Shown here: positions 24,296 through 32,333 of the stretch, piece after piece
Position numbering within the stretch: position 1 is the stretch's first letter
How the letters are laid out: the number at the start of each line of letters is the position of its first letter
Translations under genes and position numbers: made by a program
Assembly: GCA_049840875.1 (NCBI GenBank)
Contig: JASGJE010000015.1
Span: 162,329-226,328, forward strand
Length of the DNA: 64,000 bases
Reading direction: 5' to 3'
Origin: JAFDYH01 sp049840875
GTDB lineage: Bacteria > Bacteroidota > Bacteroidia > Chitinophagales > Chitinophagaceae
The notes under the pieces: generated by a model
What the model was told of the DNA's origin: nothing
Databases searched by the model: none
What the model saw: only the letters and a program-made list of their open reading frames with translations

Positions 24296-24475
24296 TTAAT
24301 AACGTGTTTTAGGTTTTGATTGTCGTTCTTTTTTTATTTGCTGGTGATATTTGCGTGTGTCTCTATATGCTATATAAGCATACGTGATTGCAAGGATGCA
24401 AAGCACAATACAAAAAATAGAGACGGTGGCGGCCATAACAGTTAGTGATTTCCAAAAATAATCCTGCGGATTCAT
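24296..24475 (-). CDS. Small single-pass membrane protein (59 residues)
   Basis: A short frame in the alaS-GNAT gap. It begins MNPQDYFWKSLTVMAATV, has a hydrophobic helix at about 11-36 (VSIFCIVLCILAITYAYIAY), and ends in a strongly basic tail (RDTRKYHQQIKKERQSKPK). The helix followed by a positive tail suggests an N-out/C-in small membrane protein. The organised composition argues for a real gene, although no family is recognised and no promoter or ribosome binding site decides it. It is convergent with alaS and divergent from the acetyltransferase gene. Confidence 0.5.
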   Translation of the reverse strand: MNPQDYFWKSLTVMAATVSIFCIVLCILAITYAYIAYRDTRKYHQQIKKERQSKPKTRY

Positions 24476-24550
24476 TACGGAAATCTTTGTTGAAAATATA
24501 TGTCAAAAACCACACGAGACACGTATTTTAACTAAGGATTTTTACCTCTG

Positions 24551-25096
24551 ATGATAGTAATTCTTGCAACACACCGCCTTTTGCTCCGAACATTTACGAT
24601 AGATGATGCTTCTCTTCTTTATCAATTAAATAGCGACCCCGATGTAATACGATTCACTTATGATCCATTACATAATTTATCTGAAGCTCATAAGATAATT
24701 GAGCAAATAATATTACCACAATACAAATTATACAATCATGGACGCTGGGCCATCCATTTGAGAAATACGATGGAGTTTGTTGGCTGGTGTGGGTTAAAAT
24801 ACGATGCAGAAAGAAATGAAACAGACCTGGGTTATCGCTTGGCTAAAGAGCATTGGAATAAAGGATATGCTACAGAAGCTGCTACTGCCTGTATTCAATA
24901 TGGCTTTGAAACCTTAGGCATCCATAAGATTGTCGGGAAAGCTGTAAAAGATAATTTATCATCCATCAATGTTCTTAAAAAATGTGGGATGTTTTATACT
25001 GGTGAGCAGAATATCGGCGGTTATCCTATGGAAACTTATGCAATTAATAACCCACTCCTCCGTGATTCTGACCGCATGAACAGATTTCCGATTTAA
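24551..25096 (+). CDS. GNAT-family N-acetyltransferase (RimJ/RimL-like)
   Basis: 181 residues. It begins 'THRLLLRTFTIDDASLLYQL', the usual start of the RimJ/RimL branch (Acetyltransf_3). The acetyl-CoA binding region is 'ETDLGYRLAKEHWNKGYATEA' (motif A, about residues 94-115), followed by 'FETLGIHKIVGKAVKDNLSS' and 'NVLKKCGMFYTGE'. Enzymes of this branch acetylate ribosomal proteins, antibiotics or small amines; the acceptor here is unknown. It is single-gene, with a palindromic operator-like site overlapping its stop codon that belongs to the next promoter. Confidence 0.87.
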   Translation: MIVILATHRLLLRTFTIDDASLLYQLNSDPDVIRFTYDPLHNLSEAHKIIEQIILPQYKLYNHGRWAIHLRNTMEFVGWCGLKYDAERNETDLGYRLAKEHWNKGYATEAATACIQYGFETLGIHKIVGKAVKDNLSSINVLKKCGMFYTGEQNIGGYPMETYAINNPLLRDSDRMNRFPI

Positions 25097-25111
25097 CATT
25101 TCCGAAATGTT
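25095..25111. promoter_or_regulatory. Perfect 8-1-8 palindrome overlapping the PDZ gene promoter
   Basis: AACATTTC-C-GAAATGTT is a perfect inverted repeat with a single central base, too tight to be an RNA hairpin. It ends at the -33 element (25110-25113) of the promoter for the PDZ gene. That placement fits a repressor operator. Confidence 0.45.
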
Positions 25112-25140
25112 TCGTATTTCCGGAATTGTCTTTATATTTG
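25110..25140 (+). promoter_or_regulatory. Promoter of the PDZ-protein gene (TTTC-N19-TATATTTG)
   Basis: TATATTTG at 25133-25140 is a full match to the Bacteroidota -7 consensus, with TTTC at 25110-25113 at the proper 19-bp spacing. The start codon is 37 nt downstream. Confidence 0.65.
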
Positions 25141-25177
25141 ATCTACGAAACTTAACGTAGAAAACAACTTCACCAAT

Positions 25178-26200
25178 ATGAATAAAATAAAAGCTTACTT
25201 ATCCTGCTTCCTGCTCGGAGCAGTTGTGTTGCCCGCTACTGTGATGGCTCAAAAAGAAAATAAGGATAAAGACAAGGAAAAAGAAAAGGATATCCAGGAA
25301 ATTGTTATCACACGCAAAGGAGAAAAGTCAAATAAAGTAATCGTTGAGATTGTCGGCGATAAAGTAACTGTAAATGGTAAACCAGTCGATCAATATAAAG
25401 ATGGCGATGTAACAGTCGATACTCATAAATATAAAGGATGGGGTGCTATGACAAGAACTCCGGGACGTTCGTTTACGATTTCAGGAGATGGCGATTCATT
25501 CTTTTCTGAAGATAATAACAGGGCAATGCTCGGGGTAGTGACAGATAAAGAAGATGAAGGCGCTATAATCAGCGAGATAACTAAGGAAAGCGGCGCTGAA
25601 AAAGCCGGATTGAAGGAAGGCGATATCATCACGAAGCTCGATGATAAGAAAATAGAAGATCCCGACGATCTTACAAAAGCTGTTCGCGACCATAAGCCAG
25701 GCGATAAAGTAACAGTTACATTTCTCAGAGATAAAAAAGAGCAGAAGGTAACGGCAGAATTGAGCAAATGGAAAGGAATGAAATTCAACTCCTGGGGAGG
25801 AAACGGCAAAAGTTTCAATTTCTCCATGCCGGAAATAGCCCCGGTACCAGAAGTTTCGCCAAGAATTCATATTACTCCATACAGTGGAGACAGTTATGGT
25901 GTATGGGACGCTTATAACGGCCATCCTAAATTAGGGCTATCAGTACAGGATAGCGAAGATGGTAAAGGTGTAAAAGTGATAGATGTGGATGACGAAAGCA
26001 ATGCAGAAAAGGCAGGTATCAAAGAAGACGATATTATTACTTCAATCAATGATAAAGAAGTAAACGGAGCTGATGAAGTAGCAAAGATTGTGAGAGAAAA
26101 CAAGGATAAGATTTCAATGAAATTTAAAATTATCCGCGATGGCAAAACACAGGATATTGATGTAAAAGTGCCACGCAAACTGAAAACGGCAGATCTTTAA
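25178..26200 (+). CDS. Exported protein with two PDZ domains
   Basis: 340 residues; signal peptide cleaved near 'ATVMAQKE' (about residue 25). A charged Lys/Asp/Glu stretch follows (25-45). The first PDZ domain is about 112-195 ('MLGVVTDKEDEGAIISEI', 'GLKEGDIITKLDDKKI', 'HKPGDKVTVTFLRD'). The second is about 245-332 ('KLGLSVQDSEDGKGVKVIDV', 'GIKEDDIITSINDKEV'). No protease domain or catalytic Ser/His/Asp set is present, unlike DegP. PDZ domains bind exposed C-termini, so an envelope-stress adaptor or chaperone role is plausible but inferred. It has its own promoter with a palindromic site and its own terminator. Confidence 0.82.
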   Translation: MNKIKAYLSCFLLGAVVLPATVMAQKENKDKDKEKEKDIQEIVITRKGEKSNKVIVEIVGDKVTVNGKPVDQYKDGDVTVDTHKYKGWGAMTRTPGRSFTISGDGDSFFSEDNNRAMLGVVTDKEDEGAIISEITKESGAEKAGLKEGDIITKLDDKKIEDPDDLTKAVRDHKPGDKVTVTFLRDKKEQKVTAELSKWKGMKFNSWGGNGKSFNFSMPEIAPVPEVSPRIHITPYSGDSYGVWDAYNGHPKLGLSVQDSEDGKGVKVIDVDDESNAEKAGIKEDDIITSINDKEVNGADEVAKIVRENKDKISMKFKIIRDGKTQDIDVKVPRKLKTADL

Positions 26201-26233
26201 TTCAAGTATACATTTAAAGCATGTGTGTGTGAA

Positions 26234-26268
26234 AAAGCCCGCGGTGTTTACCGGGGGCTTTCTTGTCT
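26234..26268 (+). terminator. Rho-independent terminator of the PDZ gene
   Basis: Stem AAAGCCC-CGGT with ACCG-GGGCTTT around 26234-26261 (one internal mismatch, GTTT loop), followed by CTTGTCT. Confidence 0.75.
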
Positions 26269-26298
26269 ATGAGGAGGTGCTTCAAGACCGATTACTCA

Positions 26299-26330
26299 TT
26301 TCTCTCCCTGCCATAAATGGGCTATTTTTG
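26299..26330 (+). promoter_or_regulatory. Promoter of gatB (TTTC-N20-TATTTTTG)
   Basis: TATTTTTG at 26323-26330 fits TAnnTTTG, with TTTC at 26299-26302. The box ends only 13 nt before the ATG at 26344, so the message has a leader of a few bases. It also rules out the in-frame start at 26317, which lies upstream of the predicted transcript start. Confidence 0.6.
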
Positions 26331-26343
26331 CGTTCTTATAAAA

Positions 26344-27792
26344 ATGAGCCGTAAAGATCAATACGAAATAGTCGTTGGACTGGAAGTACATGCACAACTT
26401 TTGACGGAAAGCAAACTTTTTTGCGGCGATAGCATTGCATTCGGCCAGGAACCGAACACACATGTCAGTCCTATTACGCTTGGTCATCCGGGCACATTAC
26501 CCAAAATGAACCGGAAAGCGATTGAATACGCAGTAAAAATGGGACTGGCTTGTCATTGCGAAATAGAGAAGTATAATTATTTTGCCCGCAAAAATTATTT
26601 CTATCCTGATTTGCCAAAAGGGTACCAGGTTTCGCAACATACAACACCGATTTGTAAAGGTGGCTACATATCAATAAAAAGCGGCGATAGTATAAAACAG
26701 ATTCGTCTCAATAGAATTCACCTGGAGGAAGATGCCGGTAAAAGCGTGCACGATGCCGATGTTTATAATACCTCAGTTGATTATAATCGAGCTGGCACAC
26801 CACTGATAGAAATTGTAAGCGAGCCTGACCTGCGCAGCGCTGAAGAAGTATATAACTATCTGTCTGAAATCCGTAAAACCGTTCGCTATCTCAGCGTTTG
26901 TGACGGAAATATGGAAGAGGGAAGTCTCCGGTGTGATGTAAATATTTCTGTTCGCAAAAAAGGCGATGAAAAGCTCGGAACGAAAGTAGAAGTAAAAAAT
27001 TTGAACTCCATTCGTAATGCAAAGAGGGCCGTTGAAGTTGAAGCCGATCGATTGATTCATCTTCTGGAGGCCAATGAAAGAATTGTTCAACAAACAAGAA
27101 GCTTTGATGCGAATAACGGAACAACATTTGCAATCCGTGAAAAAGAAGATGCAGATGACTACCGTTATTTTGCAGAACCAGATTTAACTCCGTTTCATCT
27201 GCAGGATGAGTTCATAGAAAAAATCAGGAAACAGATTCCTGAATTGCATGGCGAGCGCATCAAAAAATATGTAGAAGCGTATAAACTTTCAGAGTATGAT
27301 GCGATAATTCTAACAGAAGAAAAATCCTTTTCAGATTATTTTGAAGAAACGATTCGTTATACCCACGATTACAAAGCTGCTGTAAACTGGCTGGCTGGCC
27401 CGGTAAAATCATGGTTGAATGAGGAAAGCAAACAGGTTGAAGAATTTCCTTTGATTCCCAAAAATCTTGCAGCGCTCATACAATTGGTTGGTGAGAATAA
27501 AGTAAGTTTTAGTGTAGCATCAACAAAGCTTTTTAACGCTTTGATTGGTGATGCTTCAAAAGAACCGAGTCAATTGGCAGCAGAGCTAAACCTGATCCAG
27601 GAAAGCAATGCTTCAGCGATAGAACCGATCATTGAGCAGGTATTGGCGAAGTATACCGATAAAGTAAAAGAATATAAAAAAGGAAAGAAGGGCTTGATGT
27701 CATTATTCGTAGGAGAAGTAATGAAATTATCAAAAGGAAAAGCGGATCCAAAAGTGACGAATGATCTGCTCACCGAAAAATTAAATTCATAA
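26344..27792 (+). CDS. gatB: Asp-tRNA(Asn)/Glu-tRNA(Gln) amidotransferase subunit B
   Basis: 482 residues from the ATG at 26344. GatB is the kinase subunit of the GatCAB complex that converts Glu-tRNA-Gln to Gln-tRNA-Gln (and Asp-tRNA-Asn to Asn-tRNA-Asn). Signatures: 'YEIVVGLEVHAQLLTESKLF', 'HPGTLPKMNRKAIEYAVKMG', 'ARKNYFYPDLPKGYQVSQ', 'DYNRAGTPLIEIVSEPDL' and 'EEGSLRCDVNISVR'. The C-terminal YqeY-like tail domain ends with 'GLMSLFVGEVMKLSKGKADP'. gatA and gatC are not in the window. The TlpA-type gene follows after 10 bp and may be co-transcribed. Confidence 0.96.
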   Translation: MSRKDQYEIVVGLEVHAQLLTESKLFCGDSIAFGQEPNTHVSPITLGHPGTLPKMNRKAIEYAVKMGLACHCEIEKYNYFARKNYFYPDLPKGYQVSQHTTPICKGGYISIKSGDSIKQIRLNRIHLEEDAGKSVHDADVYNTSVDYNRAGTPLIEIVSEPDLRSAEEVYNYLSEIRKTVRYLSVCDGNMEEGSLRCDVNISVRKKGDEKLGTKVEVKNLNSIRNAKRAVEVEADRLIHLLEANERIVQQTRSFDANNGTTFAIREKEDADDYRYFAEPDLTPFHLQDEFIEKIRKQIPELHGERIKKYVEAYKLSEYDAIILTEEKSFSDYFEETIRYTHDYKAAVNWLAGPVKSWLNEESKQVEEFPLIPKNLAALIQLVGENKVSFSVASTKLFNALIGDASKEPSQLAAELNLIQESNASAIEPIIEQVLAKYTDKVKEYKKGKKGLMSLFVGEVMKLSKGKADPKVTNDLLTEKLNS

Positions 27793-27802
27793 AAAATCAG
27801 AC

Positions 27803-28960
27803 ATGCTTCGATATCTAGCGGTTGTAACAGTGATTTCAGGATTAATTTCCTGCGGTGGCGAATCAAAAAATTCATTTACTGTTTCAGGCACAGTTAAAAA
27901 CAGTGGTGCCAAAAAGATTTACCTGGAAGAAACCCCAATGGCTGGCGGTCAGCGTGTGCTTGCAGATTCTATGTTGCTGGGAAAAGATGGCTCATTCAGT
28001 TTAAAGACGAGCACAAAAGAAGAATCTCTATACAATCTTTACCTGGACAACCAAGTTTATCCTTTTCTTCCTGTAATTAATGATGTATCAAAGATCACAG
28101 TAACTGCAGACTTTAATAACAAAACTGATCCTGCACAGGCTGAGGGCTCACCTGCAACCACCTCTTTAAAAGAGTTCATGACAAAGGGGAATGAAAGATT
28201 ACTCGCTGTAAATATATTAGGCAGAAAAATGGACAGCTGCGTAAAAGCGAAAGCGCCGGATAGTTTGGTTGCAAGCATTAATCAGGCAGGTACTGCAAAA
28301 CTGGAAGAATTCAGAAGCTATGTAAGCCAGTTTGTAAAAAATTCAAACAGTCCTGTCGTTGCCGTGTTTTCTTTAGGCACATACCGCTTATTTAACCAGG
28401 ATGAATATGATAGCATACTGACGGGTGTGATTAAAAAGTTCCCTGAAAATAAAGGAATAGCGCTGGTGAAAAAAGACTTTGATGCACAGGTAGCTAAAAT
28501 GGCGCAGCAGCAAAGTGCAGGTGGCGCTGGTGAAAACTGGACTGGAAAACAATCAATAGATTTTACATTGCCAGATGTAAATGGGAAGAATGTTTCGTTG
28601 AGCTCTTTCAAAGGCAAGTATGTTCTGGTTGATTTTTGGGCAAGCTGGTGCGGACCATGTCGTGCAGAAAATCCAAATGTAGTAACGGCGTACAATCAAT
28701 TCAAGGATAAGAATTTTACTATTCTTGGTGTATCACTTGATGAAAAGAAAGATGCCTGGTTGAAAGCAATCGAAAAAGATAATCTCACATGGACGCATAT
28801 CAGCGATTTAAAAGGGTGGGAAAGCCTAGTAGTACCAATCTATAATTTTGGTGAGACTGGTATTCCATTCAACATTTTAGTCGATCCCCAGGGAAAAATT
28901 ATTGGTGAACGCTTACGTGGGGCTGCACTTGAAGCGAAACTTGCAGAAGTATTAAGATAG
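27803..28960 (+). CDS. TlpA-like thioredoxin lipoprotein with DUF4369-type N-terminus
   Basis: 385 residues. The lipoprotein signal ends ISGLISC (Cys17). Residues about 24-120 are a DUF4369-like beta domain ('FTVSGTVKNSGAKKIYLEE', 'GSFSLKTSTKEESLYNLYLD'). A helical middle section follows, then a TlpA/AhpC-TSA thioredoxin fold from about 245, with active site WASWCGPC (Cys283 and Cys286), a partner cis-Pro in 'GIPFNILVDPQG', and the usual end. Such proteins reduce disulfides or cytochrome c assembly substrates in the periplasm. It is probably anchored to a membrane through the lipid. It is 10 bp after gatB, a pairing seen in related genomes. Confidence 0.9.
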   Translation: MLRYLAVVTVISGLISCGGESKNSFTVSGTVKNSGAKKIYLEETPMAGGQRVLADSMLLGKDGSFSLKTSTKEESLYNLYLDNQVYPFLPVINDVSKITVTADFNNKTDPAQAEGSPATTSLKEFMTKGNERLLAVNILGRKMDSCVKAKAPDSLVASINQAGTAKLEEFRSYVSQFVKNSNSPVVAVFSLGTYRLFNQDEYDSILTGVIKKFPENKGIALVKKDFDAQVAKMAQQQSAGGAGENWTGKQSIDFTLPDVNGKNVSLSSFKGKYVLVDFWASWCGPCRAENPNVVTAYNQFKDKNFTILGVSLDEKKDAWLKAIEKDNLTWTHISDLKGWESLVVPIYNFGETGIPFNILVDPQGKIIGERLRGAALEAKLAEVLR

Positions 28961-28968
28961 TAGTAGAT

Positions 28969-29001
28969 GGCTTTAGGCTGTATGCTATAGGCTATAAGCT
29001 T
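28969..29001. repeat. GGCTATA-type short tandem repeat
   Basis: GGCTTTA, GGCTGTAT, GCTATAG and GCTATAAGCTT follow one another just after the TlpA-type gene, as degenerate 7-8-bp units. No protein is encoded. It resembles decayed intergenic repeats seen at other sites in this window. Confidence 0.45.
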
Positions 29002-29055
29002 GCGGTATCGATATCATTGTTCTTATAAAATATACATCAGCAGAAAGTAAAAAGC

Positions 29056-31386
29056 TTATTGCTTACTTCCTTTCTTTCCAATAGAAATCAGCAACGCAGG
29101 CAGTAATACAAGGTTTGTAATTGTTGCTGAAACCAAGGTTAATGATGTCAGCCAGCCCAACGCTTTCGTACCACCGAATCCGCTGAAACAGAAAATAACA
29201 AATCCTGCAATCAATACCAGTGAAGTATAAATAATGCTGATGCCTGTGCTATGAATTGTTGTAATTACGGTATCACGGCTGTTGTAATTATGATTTGGTA
29301 GTTCCTGTTTATAATTTACAAGAAAACGAATAGTAACATCGATGGCTATACCGAGCGCCACACTGAATACAAGAACAGTTGATGGTTTCAAGGCTACTCC
29401 TGTCCAGCCCATCACTCCAGCTGTAATTAACAAAGGAATGACGTTGGGAATAAGCGAACACAGTAATATTCTGAATGAACGAAAGAGATATAACATGCAC
29501 AAGGCTATCAGTAAAAAAGCCCAGAAGATACTTTCTTTCAAACCATCGATGATATAACGGCTTCCTTCAAGAAAAGTAACGCTGGTTCCGGTTAGTTCTA
29601 CTTTATATTTTGTGCTATCGAAGATTTGATTAACACGTTGCTGAATACTATCTAATATCAATGGCAATCTTTTACTGCCTACATCAGCCATGTTTACGCT
29701 GATACGGGTCTGCTGCTTATCCTTATCCATGAATGACCCTATCAGTTTTGTAAAAGAGTTTTTACTTCCGGCGGAGGAATCTCCTCGCATACTCAGGTAG
29801 GGAACCAATGCTACTAAATCAAATTCGCTCGGCATTGAATAACTGTTACTATCTCCTTCAAAAAAGGCCTGCTTTGCAAATTTTAATCCTTCTGTTATAC
29901 TTAACGGTCGGGCTATGTCAGGAATGGTTTGAATGTATTGTGAGAGTGAATCAATCTTTGCAAGGTTATTTGCATTTCGCGTTACACCAAGCTTCTTTTT
30001 TGTATCGACAAGAATTTCCAATGGCATGACGCCTTTGAAATTTTTCTCAAAGAATTTAAGATCAGTATAGAGCTTATCCGTCTTTGGAAGATCATCTACT
30101 ATATAACCAACGCTCTGTAATCTGAATAGTCCGGCAACTGATACTGCAATAATAAGGACCGTTAAAGAATAAATTAATTTTCGATGCCCTAAAGACCAGA
30201 CTTCCAGCCGGTCTAACCAGCGGTTCAACCGTTTACTATCAAGATACTTTGTGTGTTTCGCCTTTGGAACAGGCAAAAATGATAAAGTGACAGGAATAAG
30301 TATAAGAGAAATAAAAAATAGTGCAATGATATTAATTCCTGCTACTACCCCAAATTCTTTTAACACCTGGCTTTTGGTAAACGCAAACACTGCAAAACCG
30401 ATCGCTGCAGTAAGATTACAAAATAGTGTTACAATCCCCATTCTTTCTACCATCGTTACCAACGCTGCATGCTTTTCACCGGTATCATTATAAGCTGTAT
30501 GATATTTATTTAAAAAATAGATGCAATTGGGAATGCCGATCACAACGACCAGGGGTGGAATCAAAGCCGTCAGCAATGTAATCTTATATAAAAACAAGTG
30601 CATTATACCCAAACTCCACAACACACCTATTATAACAACTGATAAGGATAAAAGCATTGCGCTTACAGAGCGGAAAAATAAAAGAAGTATAACAGCGGAG
30701 AGAATTACAGAGATCAATAGGAAAAATTGCATTTCTTTAGAGATCCTTGTTGTCATTATCGTTCTTACCAGAGGCAGACCGCTTAAATAAACTTCCTGGT
30801 TTGTTTTTTTACCAAAATCATTAATAATGCTGACAACATTCGCTACTACATCATTTCTCTTCTTCGAATTCATCACGTCCTTATTGATGCGAACACCCAT
30901 CAACCAGGCATTAGTTTGTGGATTGTATAATAAACCACGATAAAAAGGAAGGCTGAAAAATATTTGTTTGCAGCTATCGAGTTCCACCTGGGAAAGAATC
31001 GTATCTCTGAAAATAGGTTGTGCCTTTAATTTTTCGGTGGCTGAATCCTTGACAAGGTTAACGGCAGAAGGAATGCTAATGATATCTTCAACTTTATTCG
31101 CTGTTTTCAATTTACGCTGCAACGAGGCATATTCATTGAATAACGTTTCATTGAAAAGATCAGGAGTTTGTAAACCTATTACCAGCAAATTGCCATCTTC
31201 GCCAAATTTGCTTTTAAAATGCTGGTAAGCGAGGTATTTTGGATTATCAGTTGGAATCGCTCTTGCAAATTCATAACTGAGTTCCACTTTGCTGGCATGA
31301 TAACCCATGAAACCTGTAAGAGCAATAACAATAATTAGAAGTGATATCCGAAAACGGAGTATAAACTGACCAAGACTTTTCCACAT
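29056..31386 (-). CDS. RND/MMPL-family exporter
   Basis: 776 residues from the ATG at 31386; the upstream in-frame start at 31434 would add a hydrophobic extension without the expected basic residues. The layout is that of MMPL-type RND permeases: an N-terminal helix (about 8-28), a periplasmic domain, five or six helices ending near 'LILIPVTLSFLPVP', then a second copy of the whole pattern, ending with helices to the C-terminus. 'GIPNCIYFLNKYH' and 'VALGIAIDVTIRFLVNYKQ' are the paired GxxxD-type helix-4 motifs; Asp in the second copy would carry the proton. Substrates may be lipids or hopanoids by analogy with HpnN, which is inference. No adaptor protein is nearby. Confidence 0.88.
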   Translation of the reverse strand: MWKSLGQFILRFRISLLIIVIALTGFMGYHASKVELSYEFARAIPTDNPKYLAYQHFKSKFGEDGNLLVIGLQTPDLFNETLFNEYASLQRKLKTANKVEDIISIPSAVNLVKDSATEKLKAQPIFRDTILSQVELDSCKQIFFSLPFYRGLLYNPQTNAWLMGVRINKDVMNSKKRNDVVANVVSIINDFGKKTNQEVYLSGLPLVRTIMTTRISKEMQFFLLISVILSAVILLLFFRSVSAMLLSLSVVIIGVLWSLGIMHLFLYKITLLTALIPPLVVVIGIPNCIYFLNKYHTAYNDTGEKHAALVTMVERMGIVTLFCNLTAAIGFAVFAFTKSQVLKEFGVVAGINIIALFFISLILIPVTLSFLPVPKAKHTKYLDSKRLNRWLDRLEVWSLGHRKLIYSLTVLIIAVSVAGLFRLQSVGYIVDDLPKTDKLYTDLKFFEKNFKGVMPLEILVDTKKKLGVTRNANNLAKIDSLSQYIQTIPDIARPLSITEGLKFAKQAFFEGDSNSYSMPSEFDLVALVPYLSMRGDSSAGSKNSFTKLIGSFMDKDKQQTRISVNMADVGSKRLPLILDSIQQRVNQIFDSTKYKVELTGTSVTFLEGSRYIIDGLKESIFWAFLLIALCMLYLFRSFRILLCSLIPNVIPLLITAGVMGWTGVALKPSTVLVFSVALGIAIDVTIRFLVNYKQELPNHNYNSRDTVITTIHSTGISIIYTSLVLIAGFVIFCFSGFGGTKALGWLTSLTLVSATITNLVLLPALLISIGKKGSKQ

Positions 31387-31528
31387 TTGATTCGATTTGA
31401 TTATGGATAGGTACGGAAGCGCAAAGAAAAGCAATAATTAGCGAACTCCGAAAGTATGCCACACCCGCATATTCGGCGTTAAATGTAATAAAATAAGGTA
31501 TGGCATACTTCCTCCTACCTTTACAATT

Positions 31529-32275
31529 ATGCCTGATAAACTTCATAAAACAAAAGGTATTGTATTGCGCACAGTAAAATATGGTGAAACAAGTGTAATC
31601 GTTACATTTTTTACTGAATTATTTGGCGTACAATCTTATCTCGTTAATGGAGTAAGAACTTCTTCAAAGAAAGGCAGCGGGAAAGCAAATTTGTTTCAAC
31701 CAACCGCAATCCTTGACCTAATTGTTTATTATAACGAATTGAAAAACCTGCAGCGGATTAAAGAATTTAAATGGAGTATCCTGTACAAAAACATTTTATC
31801 TGATGTAACAAAGAATGCAATTGCATTATTTATGATTGAACTTTTATCGAAGTGTCTGAAACAGCCCGAATCCAATCCGGATTTATTCGCTTTTGCAGAG
31901 GATTCACTGCTTCATCTTGACAGAAGCGAGACTGTTGAAGCGGCAAACTTCCCCCTGTTTTTCGCACTGAACTTATCCGGTTTTTTTGGATTGCGGATAA
32001 ATGACAATTACTCTGACAGGTATTCAATCCTTGATTTGCAGGAAGGAAGTTTTGTAAATGAAAAACCTGATCATCCTTTTTTTATAGATCAGAAGGAAGC
32101 AAAGGTTACCGCTGATTTATTACGTGTAATGCAGACAGCGGAATTGAATCAGATTCAACTAAACCAGGACTTTCGACGTAGTCTTTTGTTCGCGTATGAG
32201 AAATATTACGCCTTGCACATGCAGGATTTTGGTACAATGCGAAGCTTGCCTGTTTTGAGCGCAATTCTTGCTTAG
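31529..32275 (+). CDS. recO: DNA repair protein RecO
   Basis: 248 residues. RecO helps RecR load RecA onto SSB-coated single-stranded DNA and anneals strands. The N-terminal OB-fold is 'HKTKGIVLRTVKYGETSVIV' with 'SYLVNGVRTSSKKG'; the helical C-terminal domain includes 'FALNLSGFFGLRINDNYSD' and ends at 'RSLPVLSAIL'. The zinc-binding cysteines of some RecO proteins are absent, as is normal in Bacteroidota. It is divergent from the RND exporter, 142 bp apart. Confidence 0.93.
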   Translation: MPDKLHKTKGIVLRTVKYGETSVIVTFFTELFGVQSYLVNGVRTSSKKGSGKANLFQPTAILDLIVYYNELKNLQRIKEFKWSILYKNILSDVTKNAIALFMIELLSKCLKQPESNPDLFAFAEDSLLHLDRSETVEAANFPLFFALNLSGFFGLRINDNYSDRYSILDLQEGSFVNEKPDHPFFIDQKEAKVTADLLRVMQTAELNQIQLNQDFRRSLLFAYEKYYALHMQDFGTMRSLPVLSAILA

Positions 32276-32277
32276 GA

Positions 32278-32307
32278 AAGGCAACGAGGCACAAAGGCAA
32301 CAAGTAA
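32278..32307. repeat. Second copy of the GGCAACGAGGCAC repeat
   Basis: Starting AAGGCAACGAGGCACAAAGG right after the recO stop, this matches the left arm of the element at 1949-2071 in most of its 30 bases. No inverted partner is visible here, so it is a half-element. Confidence 0.65.
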
Positions 32308-32333
32308 AAGAGATGTCTCAGCTCTAATCAACT

